Below are positions 27,435-35,882 of a stretch of 64,000 nucleotides of DNA, in pieces. This DNA comes from Thermotoga sp. Mc24 (GTDB lineage: Bacteria > Thermotogota > Thermotogae > Thermotogales > Thermotogaceae), in assembly GCF_000784835.1 (NCBI RefSeq), contig NZ_JSFH01000004.1, positions 62,001 to 126,000 of the forward strand, given 5' to 3'. The translations under genes were made by a program, and so were the position numbers. The notes beneath the pieces were generated by a model that was not told where the DNA came from, did not search any database, and was given only the letters and a program-made list of their open reading frames with translations. The number at the start of each line of letters is the position of its first letter. Positions within the stretch are counted from its first letter, which is position 1.

Positions 27435-28349
27435 ATGAAGTGTACAAAGTGTGGAAAACCCGCTTCGGTTAAATTGAGACACTACAACATAAAGCTCTGC
27501 AAAGAGCATTTCAACGAATTCATAGAACAGAGGGTGGAGAAAGCCGTAAAAAAGTTCAAAATGTTTGACAGAAATTCGAAAATATTGATAGCCGTCTCCG
27601 GAGGAAAGGACAGCGTTTCCCTGTGGCACATGCTGAAAAAACTCGGCCACGAGGTGGACGCACTGTTCATCAGAGCTGGAAAAAGCGGAATGGTCCAAAA
27701 AGCCCAGGAAATCGTTGAAAAAAACGCAGAGCTTCTCAACACCAAACTTCACATAGTCGATGCGACGGAATACTTCGAAGGCCTTTCCACTCAGGAAATC
27801 TCCATCATGTTGAGGAGACCTGTTTGTTCTATTTGTGGAGTCGTGAGAAGGTATCTGATGAACAAATTCGCCTACGAAAACGGCTACGACGTGGTGGTCA
27901 CGGGGCACAACCTGAACGATGAAGCGTCTGTTTTGCTGGGGAATATCCTTCACTGGCAGGAAGGATATATGGAGAGGCAGTGGCCGCTCCTTCCGAAAAC
28001 CCATGAAAAACTCGTTCCAAAAGCCAAACCACTCGTTTTGAACTACGAAGAAGATATAAAACTGTACGCAACCCTGAACGAGATACCACACCTCGAAATG
28101 GCCTGTCCATTCTCCGTGGGAGCGACTTCACTCGTATACAAGAAGATCCTGCGGGAGCTCGAAGAAGAACAACCAGGAATCACACTGAATTTCTATCTTG
28201 GGTTTTTGAAAAGAAAGAAAGAGCCGAAACTCGAAGTGGAAGGACTCAGAGAATGTAAAGAGTGTGGTTATCCAACGACGGCAGAAGTGTGTTCCTTCTG
28301 CAGACTCAGAAAGCAAGTAGAGAAAAGGAAAAACAAAGCCCCCGCATGA
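27435..28349 (+). CDS. ttuA: tRNA-5-methyluridine(54) 2-sulfurtransferase TtuA
   Basis: Thiolates m5U54 in the T-loop of tRNAs, a modification that stabilises tRNA in thermophiles. The 304-residue protein has an N-terminal zinc knuckle (CTKCG with further Cys), the PP-loop ATP motif AVSGGKDSVSL, the CSIC pair plus a later Cys in EMACPFS that in this family hold a [4Fe-4S] cluster, and a C-terminal zinc site (CKECGYPTTAEVCSFC). The T. maritima orthologue is a characterised TtuA as I recall. AAAGGAGGGAAAAA precedes the ATG. The partner sulfur carrier TtuB is not in the window. Confidence 0.93.
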   Translation: MKCTKCGKPASVKLRHYNIKLCKEHFNEFIEQRVEKAVKKFKMFDRNSKILIAVSGGKDSVSLWHMLKKLGHEVDALFIRAGKSGMVQKAQEIVEKNAELLNTKLHIVDATEYFEGLSTQEISIMLRRPVCSICGVVRRYLMNKFAYENGYDVVVTGHNLNDEASVLLGNILHWQEGYMERQWPLLPKTHEKLVPKAKPLVLNYEEDIKLYATLNEIPHLEMACPFSVGATSLVYKKILRELEEEQPGITLNFYLGFLKRKKEPKLEVEGLRECKECGYPTTAEVCSFCRLRKQVEKRKNKAPA

Positions 28350-28366
28350 GCGGGGGATCATTTTTT
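28339..28366. terminator. Bidirectional terminator between ttuA and adenosine-specific kinase
   Basis: CCCCCGC-ATGA-GCGGGGG (28339-28356) is a perfect 7-bp stem whose left arm and loop are the last ttuA codons and stop. TTTTTT follows on + and TTTGTTTTT on -. The two convergent stop codons are only eight bases apart, so one hairpin serves both genes. Confidence 0.85.
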
Positions 28367-28849
28367 GTACTTTGTGATCTCCCTGAGAAACGCGTGTCTT
28401 TTCTTTTTGTCCTCCTCACCTTCCACACCCTTGGGTGAGTACCCGTCAACCACTCCGAGTACCGCTCTTCCCTGGGGAGTGATAGCCACGATCACCTGTA
28501 AAGGATTCGCCGTTGCCGTGTATATCCTGCATACCTCTTGAACACTTTTGATCTGATTCAGAATGTTGATGGGGTAACCACCTCTTATGTAGATCACAAA
28601 GGTGTGACCGGCACCTATTTTCTTTGCCGTCTCGATCGCCTGATTCACCAGCTCCTCGTCGTTTCCTTCGTACCTGATGAGACATGGTCCACTCGCTTCG
28701 TTGAAAGCTATACCGAACCTGAGATTCGGATTAGTTGTCACTATCACCTCGTACAGATCCTCAACCGTCTTGATAAAATGAGAATGTCCCAGAATAATAT
28801 TGGCATTTTCAGGAATGGACACATCCACAACTTCAAGCTGCACACTCAC
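28358..28849 (-). CDS. Adenosine-specific kinase family protein (DUF355)
   Basis: A 163-residue protein matching the family annotated as adenosine-specific kinase. Seen motifs are [36 protein letters not shown] and [13 protein letters not shown], with a C-terminal [16 protein letters not shown] segment. The open frame extends to 29029, but GTG 28849 has a GGAGGTG site six bases upstream and gives the family's usual length. It is divergent from the Ppx/GppA gene with only 43 bases between start codons. The kinase activity is known from few homologues, so the function is by family only. Confidence 0.85.
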   Translation of the reverse strand: MSVQLEVVDVSIPENANIILGHSHFIKTVEDLYEVIVTTNPNLRFGIAFNEASGPCLIRYEGNDEELVNQAIETAKKIGAGHTFVIYIRGGYPINILNQIKSVQEVCRIYTATANPLQVIVAITPQGRAVLGVVDGYSPKGVEGEEDKKKRHAFLREITKYKK

Positions 28850-28892
28850 GTTTTCACCTCCCAGGAATATTCTAACATCAGGAGGTGAGGAA

Positions 28893-29759
28893 ATGGTCGC
28901 GGTATTGGACATGGGGAGCAACTCCTTCATTCTTCTTGTCGTTTCGGAGAAGGGAGAGACCATTCTCGAAGAGGTCCACGAAGTCGGAATAGCCTCTGGA
29001 AGCCTCGAGAAGGCGAAAGAAGTGTTCAAAGAATGCGCGGAAAAAGCTGAAAAAATGGGGGCTAAACTTCACGTATTTGGAACGGCATTTTTCAGAAAGC
29101 ATCCCGACATCTTCCAGGAGATAACAGGGGGTAGGGGAGAAATTTTACCGGAAGAAAAAGAAGCATACTACTCTTATATTTCTGTGGCGAAAGATTTCGG
29201 GAAAAGGGATATCATGGTGGCTGATCTCGGTGGAGGTAGCCTCGAACTCGCCTGGAAAGACGGATACGTCAGTTTAGAACTTGGAACACATGTACTGAAT
29301 CGCACTTTTTCCTTGACGCTTCCATACATCGAATCGGTGGACGGAATAGTTGAATACGTGATGAAGCGACTTCCTGAGGTAAAAAAGGACGAGCTTTTTG
29401 GAGTTGGAGGAAGTTTTGTCGCACTCGCCGCGTTGATGAAAGGAAATTGGAACCTGGAAATTCTTCACGGAAGCGTTTTAAAATTAGAAGAGGTTGAAAA
29501 ACTCGTGGCCAAGATCAAAAGGATGAGCTTTGAAGACGTGAAGAATCTGAAAGTACTTCCTGAAGGAAGGGAGAAAACAATACTCGCGGGAGGAATCGTG
29601 ACCATTGCTCTTTTGAGAAAATATTCGCCGAAGATGACGGTGAGCACCAAAGGTTATAGATACGGAATAGTGTGGGAGATCCTTGAAAAAAGATGGCGTG
29701 CCCGGGGGGATTCGAACCCCCAACCTCCAGATCCGCAGTCTGGCGCTCTATCCAACTGA
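28893..29759 (+). CDS. Ppx/GppA-family phosphatase
   Basis: Member of the exopolyphosphatase/guanosine pentaphosphatase ASKHA family. It has the first phosphate loop [13 protein letters not shown], the second [14 protein letters not shown] and [10 protein letters not shown]; about 288 residues, so only the core two domains without the HD-like C-terminal part of long Ppx. ATG 28893 is supported by GGAGGTGAGG. There is no stop before the tRNA-Arg gene on the other strand: the frame runs 66 bases into it, so the last 20 or so residues ([14 protein letters not shown]) are encoded by tRNA antisense sequence. Confidence 0.85.
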   Translation: MVAVLDMGSNSFILLVVSEKGETILEEVHEVGIASGSLEKAKEVFKECAEKAEKMGAKLHVFGTAFFRKHPDIFQEITGGRGEILPEEKEAYYSYISVAKDFGKRDIMVADLGGGSLELAWKDGYVSLELGTHVLNRTFSLTLPYIESVDGIVEYVMKRLPEVKKDELFGVGGSFVALAALMKGNWNLEILHGSVLKLEEVEKLVAKIKRMSFEDVKNLKVLPEGREKTILAGGIVTIALLRKYSPKMTVSTKGYRYGIVWEILEKRWRARGDSNPQPPDPQSGALSN

Positions 29760-29770
29760 GCTACGGGCAC
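29694..29770 (-). tRNA. tRNA-Arg (anticodon GCG)
   Basis: 77 bases with a GTGCCCG acceptor arm, CCAGA anticodon stem with loop CTGCGGA, GGTTCGAATC T-arm and encoded CCA. Anticodon GCG reads CGC and CGU; most bacteria use ACG modified to inosine instead. The opposite strand carries the end of the Ppx/GppA gene. Confidence 0.95.
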
Positions 29771-29782
29771 ATATATAAAAAA

Positions 29783-29873
<91 letters not shown>

Positions 29874-29884
29874 ACCTGCCATTT

Positions 29885-29913
29885 ATTATAGCAACATATT
29901 CAGGAATATTCAA
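29885..29913 (-). promoter_or_regulatory. Promoter for tRNA-Ser/tRNA-Arg
   Basis: On the - strand TTGAAT (29908-29913) and TATAAT (29885-29890) are exactly 17 bases apart, placing the transcription start a few bases before the tRNA-Ser gene. The same pair of hexamers and spacing precedes tRNA-Ala(CGC) at 35.6 kb. Confidence 0.8.
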
Positions 29914-29927
29914 GGGGAGGAAAAATC

Positions 29928-30548
29928 GTGTTTGTTTTAAAGAATGTGAAATACAAGGACATATTAAACATTGAAGAACTCCACATACCGGCTCGAAAAA
30001 TTACCGTTATTACAGGAAAGAGCGGCACAGGAAAAACAACTCTTCTAAAGATGCTGAACAAACTTATTTCACCGGATAGTGGAGAGATTTTCTTCAAAGG
30101 TACACCATTGAAAGAGATCGATTCGGTTGAACTCAGACGGAAAGTGGTGATGCTTCCTCAGTTTCCTGTTGTGTTTCCCGGAAACGTGAAGGAAAATCTT
30201 ATCTTAGGCTTGAAATTTTCTAGAAAAAAGATACCACACGATGAAGAGTTGAGAAACATCTTAAAGTTCGTTATGCTCGAAAAAGACCTGAACGATGATC
30301 CAGAAAAATTCTCCGGAGGCGAAAAACAGCGACTCGCTCTGGCAAGGGTTCTTCTCATGGATCCTGAGGTGCTGCTCCTCGATGAACCCACTTCCTCTCT
30401 GGATGAGAAAACCGGTATTGAAATCATCAAAAAGGTGTCCGATTTTGCAAAAAATCAGGGGAAGACGCTTGTCGTGGTGACTCATAACCCGGAATTGAAA
30501 AAATTCGCTGATGTGTTGATCGAACTCAAAAACGGGAGGGTTTTGTGA
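29928..30548 (+). CDS. fetA: ABC transporter ATP-binding protein, FetA/YbbL-like
   Basis: A compact 206-residue ABC ATPase with Walker A TGKSGTGKTTLLKML, signature FSGGEKQRLALARVL and Walker B VLLLDEPTSSLD. It is paired with a UPF0014 (FetB-type) membrane protein, and in Escherichia coli such a pair is reported to export iron. Start is GTG with GGGGAGG upstream. Substrate in Thermotoga is not shown by the sequence. Confidence 0.85.
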   Translation: MFVLKNVKYKDILNIEELHIPARKITVITGKSGTGKTTLLKMLNKLISPDSGEIFFKGTPLKEIDSVELRRKVVMLPQFPVVFPGNVKENLILGLKFSRKKIPHDEELRNILKFVMLEKDLNDDPEKFSGGEKQRLALARVLLMDPEVLLLDEPTSSLDEKTGIEIIKKVSDFAKNQGKTLVVVTHNPELKKFADVLIELKNGRVL

Positions 30549-31336
30549 TGGGACCAGTTGATATCAGCCTGATACAGCTTTTGAGTGCCTATGTTTTTGT
30601 TGTTGCTTTGATGTTCATACTGAGAATAAGAAGGATACCGCGAGAAAAAGAAGTTCTGGTGGCATCCATCAGAATGACCTTTCAACTGGTGTTGGCAGGG
30701 TTTGTCCTGAGTTACATCCTCGATCATCCTTCACCACTTTACACGATCCTGGCAGTTCTCGTTATGGAGATCTTCGCCATCTACAATGTTTACAAAAGAG
30801 CAAGGCTTTCTCTTCCAGCGAGGGTAAAAAAACGTTTGGAATTCTTCATAGCGATCTCTGTGAGTACGGGAACGCTTCTCAGCCTTGTTTACTTTCTGTA
30901 CGTGGTGGTCAAAATCTCTCCCTGGTTCGATCCAAGGTACGTGATTCCCCTTGCGGGTATGATCATCGGAAACTCCATGACCGGTGTTTCACTCGGAGTG
31001 AAAGCCCTTTCCGAGTCAATAACGGTTCAAAAAAATATCGTGGAAATGGCTTTGATGTTGGGTGCAAGACCAAAAGATGCCGTGAGAATGTTCAGTGACA
31101 AGGCGTTCGATTCGGCGATACTACCAACACTCAACTCCATGATTGGTATGGGCATCGTGTTTCTCCCCGGCATGATGACGGGACAGATCCTCTCTGGAAC
31201 ATCTCCGATCACTGCGATAAAGTATCAGATCGCAATAATGCTTGGAATACTTGGTGGAGTCACGATCAGTGTGAGTGTGTTTCTCTATCTGGGATACAAA
31301 GCTTTCTTCAACAGAGAAGATCAGCTGATCGTTTAA
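30548..31336 (+). CDS. fetB: FetB/UPF0014-family membrane permease
   Basis: A 262-residue protein with about seven hydrophobic segments and the family landmarks RMTFQLVLAGFVLSYI, PLAGMIIGNSMTG and LPTLNSMIGMGIVFLPGMMTGQIL. It starts at ATG 30548, overlapping the fetA stop by one base (TGATG), with GGGAGG upstream; GTG 30545 is also possible. Together with FetA it forms a two-component exporter, probably for a metal. Confidence 0.88.
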   Translation: MGPVDISLIQLLSAYVFVVALMFILRIRRIPREKEVLVASIRMTFQLVLAGFVLSYILDHPSPLYTILAVLVMEIFAIYNVYKRARLSLPARVKKRLEFFIAISVSTGTLLSLVYFLYVVVKISPWFDPRYVIPLAGMIIGNSMTGVSLGVKALSESITVQKNIVEMALMLGARPKDAVRMFSDKAFDSAILPTLNSMIGMGIVFLPGMMTGQILSGTSPITAIKYQIAIMLGILGGVTISVSVFLYLGYKAFFNREDQLIV

Positions 31337-31368
31337 TGTCACCAAAACTCATGCATTGTACACCCCAC

Positions 31369-31397
31369 TTGACGTTCCCAGAGAGTTATGATAATAT
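31369..31397 (+). promoter_or_regulatory. Promoter for the four-tRNA cluster and perhaps spoVS
   Basis: TTGACG (31369-31374) and TAATAT (31392-31397) are 17 bases apart. The tRNA-Gly 5' end is 28 bases downstream of the -10 box. I saw no terminator between the last tRNA and spoVS, so the transcript may continue. Confidence 0.7.
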
Positions 31398-31424
31398 TTT
31401 TAGTGCTTGGAGGGTCTTTGAAGG

Positions 31425-31500
<76 letters not shown>

Positions 31501-31511
31501 ACGTTTCTGGT

Positions 31512-31588
31512 GCGCCCGTAGCTCAACAGGATAGAGCATCGGATTTCTAATCCGAGGGCTGCAGGTTCGAGTCCTGCCGGGCGCGCCA
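31512..31588 (+). tRNA. tRNA-Arg (anticodon TCT)
   Basis: 77 bases, acceptor GCGCCCG/CGGGCGC, anticodon loop TTTCTAA, encoded CCA. Reads AGA/AGG, the arginine codons favoured in this genome's genes. Confidence 0.96.
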
Positions 31589-31597
31589 TTTTTTCGT

Positions 31598-31674
31598 GGT
31601 GACCATAGCTCAGTTGGTAGAGCGCCTGACTGTGGATCAGGTGGTCGCGGGTTCGAGTCCCGCTGGTCACCCCA
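31598..31674 (+). tRNA. tRNA-His (anticodon GTG)
   Basis: 77 bases counting the encoded extra G at -1 that pairs with C73, as expected for tRNA-His; anticodon loop CTGTGGA, encoded CCA. Confidence 0.96.
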
Positions 31675-31679
31675 GAGAC

Positions 31680-31756
31680 GCGCCCGTAGCTCAACTGGAT
31701 AGAGCGTCGGACTTCGGATCCGATGGTTGCGGGTTCGAGTCCTGCCGGGCGCGCCA
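31680..31756 (+). tRNA. tRNA-Arg (anticodon TCG)
   Basis: 77 bases, nearly the same acceptor and D-arm as the TCT isoacceptor nearby, anticodon loop CTTCGGA, encoded CCA. With the GCG isoacceptor it covers the CGN box. Confidence 0.96.
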
Positions 31757-31826
31757 CTCGAAAACCAATAAACCAATGTCGCTGAAAAGCATAGAAGAAC
31801 ACTCACCGTAGAGGAGGTAGGAACAC

Positions 31827-32090
31827 ATGGAAGTACTCAAAGTTGCTTCTAATTCCAATCCAAACAAAGTCGCAGGAGCTCTCGCAGGAGTTATCAGAGA
31901 AAAGGGGAAGGCCGAACTTCAGGCAATTGGCGCGGGTGCTGTTAACCAGGCCGTGAAAGCTATAGCCATCGCAAGAGGTTATCTTGCTCCAAGTGGGATC
32001 AACCTTGTTTGCGTTCCCGCCTTTGCAGAAGTTCAGATCAACGGAGAAACCAGAACGGCAATCAAGTTCATTGTCTTCCCAAAAGATTGA
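31827..32090 (+). CDS. spoVS: SpoVS-family protein
   Basis: An 87-residue Alba-fold-like protein, nearly textbook SpoVS: MEVLKVASNSNPNKVAGALAG, QAIGAGAVNQAVKAIAIARGY, and ETRTAIKFIVFPKD. In Bacillus SpoVS affects sporulation, but Thermotoga does not sporulate, so its role here is unknown; nucleic-acid binding is plausible for the fold. GAGGAGGTAGG precedes the ATG. It lies 70 bases after the tRNA cluster on the same strand and is followed by a strong terminator. Confidence 0.93.
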   Translation: MEVLKVASNSNPNKVAGALAGVIREKGKAELQAIGAGAVNQAVKAIAIARGYLAPSGINLVCVPAFAEVQINGETRTAIKFIVFPKD

Positions 32091-32112
32091 ATTCTGACGA
32101 GAAAAACGAACG

Positions 32113-32145
32113 AAATCCCCGCAAGTGCGGGGATTTTTGTTTTGT
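32113..32145. terminator. Terminator between spoVS and the iron ABC ATPase gene
   Basis: AAATCCCCGC-AAGT-GCGGGGATTT is a perfect 10-bp stem, with TTTTTGTTTTG on + and a T-rich flank on -. It terminates spoVS and the convergent ABC operon, whose last stop codon begins at 32145. Confidence 0.9.
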
Positions 32146-32921
32146 TAGTCAGTATTTTCACGGGGTCCCGGAGATTCTTTGCCCCTCAGAACAAAAACAG
32201 GTGTGTCGAGAATCTCCCTCACAACTCCGTTCACCCCGTACACTTCCCAGAACAGATCAGGTGTCAAAATCGCTCTTTCACCGTCGCTTACGATCTTTCC
32301 ATCTTTCATGAAAATGAACCTATCAGCAAATCGCAGAGCCAGGTTTATCTCATGCATCACGACTAGTGCAATCTTTCCTGATTTCACGAAATCTTGAACT
32401 ATCTCCATGATCTCGATCTGATTCTTTGGATCGAGGTTGTTCGTCGGCTCATCCAGTAAAAGGATCTCCGGCTCCTGAACGAGTGCCCTGGCAATACTCA
32501 CTTTTTGAAGCTCACCACCGCTCAAATTCTTCGCTCTCTGAAACACCAGATGTTGGAGATTCAATCGTTCAACCACTCTGTTTACAACTTCGATATCCCT
32601 CTTTGAAGGGCTGACGCTTACGTATGGCTTTCTTCCGAGAAGGATCAGATTGTAAACGTTCAACATACCGGGATCGAATCGCTGTGGAACGTACCCTATT
32701 ATCCTAGCCAGATCTCTTCTGGTGTAGTGCTCGAGAGGTTTACCAAAAATCTCTACACCCTGGCACTTCAAGATACCCGCTACGCACTTCAACAACGTGC
32801 TCTTTCCCGCACCGTTTGGCCCCAGGATAGCGATGAGCTCTCCCTTCCGCGCGCTAAAAGTGACATTATCCAGAACTTTTTTGCTTCTGTAACTGAACGA
32901 GAGGTTCATTATTCGAAGCAT
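32145..32921 (-). CDS. Iron-siderophore/cobalamin-type ABC ATPase (FecE/BtuD-like)
   Basis: ATPase of a FecBCD-type importer: Walker A GPNGAGKSTLLKCV, RIIGYVPQRFDPG Q-loop region, signature NLSGGELQKVSIARAL, Walker B ILLLDEPTNNLDP. ATG 32921 follows AAAGGTGACAGAG and gives 258 residues; GTG 32930 overlaps the permease stop and is an alternative. It is the last gene of trmO-binding protein-permease-ATPase. Confidence 0.92.
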   Translation of the reverse strand: MLRIMNLSFSYRSKKVLDNVTFSARKGELIAILGPNGAGKSTLLKCVAGILKCQGVEIFGKPLEHYTRRDLARIIGYVPQRFDPGMLNVYNLILLGRKPYVSVSPSKRDIEVVNRVVERLNLQHLVFQRAKNLSGGELQKVSIARALVQEPEILLLDEPTNNLDPKNQIEIMEIVQDFVKSGKIALVVMHEINLALRFADRFIFMKDGKIVSDGERAILTPDLFWEVYGVNGVVREILDTPVFVLRGKESPGPRENTD

Positions 32922-32926
32922 CTCTG

Positions 32927-33961
32927 TCACCTTTCCTTACTTTGAAGGAGCAGATAGATGAAAAGAGGTGCCCCGAGAAAAGAAGTCACAATCCCCACAG
33001 GAAGAACTGTAGGAGAGAGAAGAACACGTGCCACAGTATCGGCCGATAACAGCAAAACACTACCACACAGCGCTGAGAGGGGAATCAAAAATCTGTAATC
33101 TTCCCCAAAGAGGATTCTCATCATGTGGGGTGCCAGCAGTCCTATGAAACCGATTATACCGACGAACGCCACACTGATAGCTGTCAGCAAAGTAGAAAGC
33201 ACTACCAGAATCAATCTCACTTTTTCCACTTCAATCCCCGTCGACTTTGCGATTTCATCTCCCACAACCATCGCGTTGATATCCCACGCCTTCCAGAGGA
33301 AGTAAGCGAAAACCGTCAAAAAGACCACCAGAAGTATGATGTTTTCTCTCCAGGTTGTCCTTCCAAGATCTCCAAAGCTCCAATAAACCATCGTGGCGAG
33401 TTCCAGATCATCGGCAAAGTACTGGATCAACGCGGTGGCAGCCGTGAAAAGAGAACCCATGGCAACGCCCATCAGCACCATCGCTTCCGGAGTGATTTCT
33501 TTTAGTTTTCCCATCAAAAAAATGACGAGAGAAGAACTCATCGCCCCGAGAAAAGCGAAGAGAGCAATAGTGTAGGGATTGTTCAGTGTGACACTACCAG
33601 TACTCTCAGAATACCCCGCTCCCAGTGCGATGGCTAAGGAAGCGCCGAACATAGCACCATGAGATGTACCCGTTGTAAAGGGACTGGCAAGAGGATTCTT
33701 CAAAACTCCCTGCATAACAGCTCCGGAGACTGCCAAGGAAGCACCAACGAGGATACCAGCGACCACCCTTGGAAATCTGACGCTCCAGATCACAAGTTGT
33801 GCTTTCCTGTCACCCTTCCCCAGAAATGCGCCGATAATATCTTTGAACGACAGAGAATAGCCGCCATGTGATAGAGAATAGATCCCTACAAGCACCAGCA
33901 AAAACGATAAAAGTAGAATCGTGAAAATTCTTCTCGCAACGTAATTTCTGTAAATCACCAT
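32927..33961 (-). CDS. Iron-siderophore/cobalamin-type ABC permease (FecCD family)
   Basis: A 344-residue polytopic membrane protein with about ten hydrophobic helices and FecCD landmarks: [38 protein letters not shown] (truncated pattern), [17 protein letters not shown]. One gene serves both half-transporters as a homodimer. It overlaps the binding-protein stop at its ATG and the ATPase start at its end. Confidence 0.94.
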   Translation of the reverse strand: MVIYRNYVARRIFTILLLSFLLVLVGIYSLSHGGYSLSFKDIIGAFLGKGDRKAQLVIWSVRFPRVVAGILVGASLAVSGAVMQGVLKNPLASPFTTGTSHGAMFGASLAIALGAGYSESTGSVTLNNPYTIALFAFLGAMSSSLVIFLMGKLKEITPEAMVLMGVAMGSLFTAATALIQYFADDLELATMVYWSFGDLGRTTWRENIILLVVFLTVFAYFLWKAWDINAMVVGDEIAKSTGIEVEKVRLILVVLSTLLTAISVAFVGIIGFIGLLAPHMMRILFGEDYRFLIPLSALCGSVLLLSADTVARVLLSPTVLPVGIVTSFLGAPLFIYLLLQSKER

Positions 33962-35031
33962 GTTCCACGGAGGATCTTTCCTGAAGAAAGATCTATCTTT
34001 CCAAATCCTCCAAATTGCTCAGCCATCTCCTCGTAAACCCTTTTTCCGAGAAGGAATTCATAAATTTCATCCGCCTTTTCCTCCGGATCGATATCGGCAA
34101 AACGTTCGGGATAGAGGACTTTTCCGATGAAGTACGCATTGGCCAGAGCCGTTCCGATGTTGGTGGTGTAGTAATTGTAAGGGAGAATGCCGTAAACTTT
34201 CCCTCTTTTAACAGCGTTTAAACTCTCATAGAACTCTCTGTGTTTCGAATAATCGTCCAGTACGAGGCTCAAACCGTTTTCATCGATGAAAATGTACTCT
34301 GGATCCCAAACGAGTAGCTTCTCAGGATCTATGAATTTGTGTCCTTCTCCCAACCCGTGCACAACGTTCCTCGCGTGTAGGACCACGAAAGGAGGATACT
34401 TCGCCTCCGTGCTATCGATTCCATGAACTCCCTTGTATCCGATTCCACCAACGTAGACAGTAGGACTTTCGACAGCCTCAGATCGAGTCGAGAGATCCTC
34501 CTGCGCTTTCTTTATGAAATCAACCACTTCATGGGCTCTTTCTTCTCTTCCAAGAATCTTTCCCGCCAGTTCGAGCGATCTGAAGAGATCCTCGTCTTCA
34601 AATGTCCCGAGATCTCCGTAACTGAGTACGACAACGGGAATCCCCGTTTTCTCCTGTATGTCCTGCGCCGTCTTTCTGTCAACGTACGTTATAAAGACAA
34701 CGTCGGGTTGCAGAGTTATCAAAGACTCCAGATTTGGAAGCTTTCCTGGTCCTCCAGGGCCAACACTCGGAAGTTCCTTGAGCTCCGGATACGCAACTAT
34801 GTAAGGCCTCCCGTAAGGTCTGAGTTTCTCAAAGTCTTCCACACCGACAACCATATCGGTGGCTTTCAAATACGCAATCAACCTGAGCGCCCCGGGACCC
34901 ACCGCCACGATTCGATTCACGTTCGAAGGAACTTCTACTTCTCTTCCAAGAAGATCCTTTATCACAATTCCTTCCGAAAACAACACGATCGAGAGAATCA
35001 GAAAAACAGAGATGAAAACCTTGAATTTCAT
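33955..35031 (-). CDS. Iron-siderophore/cobalamin-type periplasmic binding protein
   Basis: A 358-residue binding protein of the TroA/FhuD/BtuF fold: a signal peptide ([21 protein letters not shown]) without lipobox, then [33 protein letters not shown] in pieces typical of the class and a long connecting helix near [17 protein letters not shown] 35031 has a GGAGGTG site; the longer frame to 35058 is not supported. The ligand (ferric chelate, heme or corrinoid) is not evident. It begins four bases after trmO. Confidence 0.92.
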   Translation of the reverse strand: MKFKVFISVFLILSIVLFSEGIVIKDLLGREVEVPSNVNRIVAVGPGALRLIAYLKATDMVVGVEDFEKLRPYGRPYIVAYPELKELPSVGPGGPGKLPNLESLITLQPDVVFITYVDRKTAQDIQEKTGIPVVVLSYGDLGTFEDEDLFRSLELAGKILGREERAHEVVDFIKKAQEDLSTRSEAVESPTVYVGGIGYKGVHGIDSTEAKYPPFVVLHARNVVHGLGEGHKFIDPEKLLVWDPEYIFIDENGLSLVLDDYSKHREFYESLNAVKRGKVYGILPYNYYTTNIGTALANAYFIGKVLYPERFADIDPEEKADEIYEFLLGKRVYEEMAEQFGGFGKIDLSSGKILRGTW

Positions 35032-35035
35032 TTCT

Positions 35036-35467
35036 CTACACCTCCTCGAACCATCCAATTCTGGCGTTCTCTACGCAGTCTATTTTCGAAGAATACGGTT
35101 TGATATCGACGACGGGGGTTCCATCAACAGCGTCCAGTCCCTCCACAACCAGCTCCCTACCTCTCACTTCTAAAAGTTTCACAACAGAAAAACCGATGGG
35201 ATTCGGTCTGTGGGGAGAGCGCGTCGCGAAGACACCATGCTCACGTTTGTCAAACGGTGGAATGGCGATCAATCTGTCTCTGTTCGCTCTGTCAAGCCAG
35301 TAAAGAACGATCAGATGTGTACACGTTTCGATGTCCTTCAGCCCTTCTTCGTATTCAGGAAAGAGTTCAATCGTAAATCTTTCCTGAGAAAATCTCCCTT
35401 GGAAAGGGCATTCGGAAGGACTTTTGAAAGGAGATCTAATCACACCAATCTGTTTCAACAGAAACAT
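35036..35467 (-). CDS. trmO: tRNA (adenine(37)-N6)-methyltransferase TrmO
   Basis: TrmO (YaeB/TsaA, UPF0066 fold) adds a methyl group to N6 of t6A37 in some tRNAs. The 143-residue core has [32 protein letters not shown] and the signature [16 protein letters not shown]. The open frame continues upstream through the antisense of tRNA-Ala, but ATG 35467 with GGGGGAATTGAGG gives the proper N-terminus. It precedes the iron ABC importer genes with a four-base gap, an association I cannot explain functionally. Confidence 0.9.
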   Translation of the reverse strand: MFLLKQIGVIRSPFKSPSECPFQGRFSQERFTIELFPEYEEGLKDIETCTHLIVLYWLDRANRDRLIAIPPFDKREHGVFATRSPHRPNPIGFSVVKLLEVRGRELVVEGLDAVDGTPVVDIKPYSSKIDCVENARIGWFEEV

Positions 35468-35482
35468 CCTCAATTCCCCCTT

Positions 35483-35517
35483 TAAATTAAAAAAATAACC
35501 CCCTGCACACGCAGGGG
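35483..35517 (-). terminator. Terminator after tRNA-Ala(CGC)
   Basis: CCCCTGC-GTGT-GCAGGGG (- strand, 35500-35517) followed by GTTATTTTTTTAATTT. It ends the tRNA-Ala transcript six bases after CCA. Some readthrough could feed trmO, as I saw no separate promoter for it. Confidence 0.85.
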
Positions 35518-35522
35518 CTCTT

Positions 35523-35598
35523 TGGTGGAGCCGATGGGATTTGAACCCACGACCTCTACCGTGCGAAGGTAGCGCTCTCCCAGCTGAGCTACGGCCCC
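35523..35598 (-). tRNA. tRNA-Ala (anticodon CGC)
   Basis: 76 bases, acceptor GGGGCCG, anticodon stem CTACC/GGTAG with loop TTCGCAC, encoded CCA. The G3-like wobble identity region reads GGGGCC against GGCTCC, giving the G-U pair expected for alanine tRNAs. Confidence 0.95.
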
Positions 35599-35611
35599 AC
35601 ATCCGTGATTT

Positions 35612-35640
35612 ATTATACTCGATCTCTTCCCTTTATTCAA
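35612..35640 (-). promoter_or_regulatory. Promoter for tRNA-Ala(CGC)
   Basis: TTGAAT (35635-35640) and TATAAT (35612-35617) on the - strand with a 17-base spacer; identical hexamers to the tRNA-Ser promoter. Confidence 0.8.
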
Positions 35641-35801
35641 GTCTTCGCTCGGAGATTTTTATAGAAATAAAACTTTGGTTGGGGAATCATCGTACTCTGT
35701 AAATATTATGCATAAAAACATATTTGAATTCGTTATGATAAAGAATCAACAATTAAAATGAGTTTTATAATAATCAAAAAAACGATAGTTTATAATATTT
35801 G
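35641..35801. other. AT-rich non-coding stretch between tRNA-Ala and the histidine kinase
   Basis: About 160 bases of markedly AT-rich sequence between the two divergent promoters. I see no ORF, tRNA or stable hairpin in it. Several TATAAT-like words occur, such as at 35791-35796, as expected for such composition. Confidence 0.6.
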
Positions 35802-35830
35802 TTGACATACCCCGGTTTTATATGTTAGAT
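35802..35830 (+). promoter_or_regulatory. Strong promoter for the histidine kinase operon
   Basis: TTGACA (35802-35807), 17-base spacer, TTAGAT (35825-35830) with a TG just before the -10. The start site would be near 35838. A five-codon frame (ATG GAC CCT TTA TTA TAA from 35851) with an AGGGGATAG site lies in the leader ahead of the kinase gene. Confidence 0.75.
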
Positions 35831-35882
35831 TAAATCAGGGGATAGATAGTATGGACCCTTTATTATAATTTCGCTTTTTGGT

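Noticed and set aside
34423-35103. 226-codon frame on + opposite the iron-binding-protein gene
   Set aside because: The - strand protein has a signal peptide, ribosome site and family motifs; the + frame has none.
35468-35602. N-terminal extension of trmO through tRNA-Ala (MWGRSSAGRALPSHG)
   Set aside because: The extension is antisense-independent read-through of tRNA sequence; a ribosome site and the family N-terminus start at 35467.
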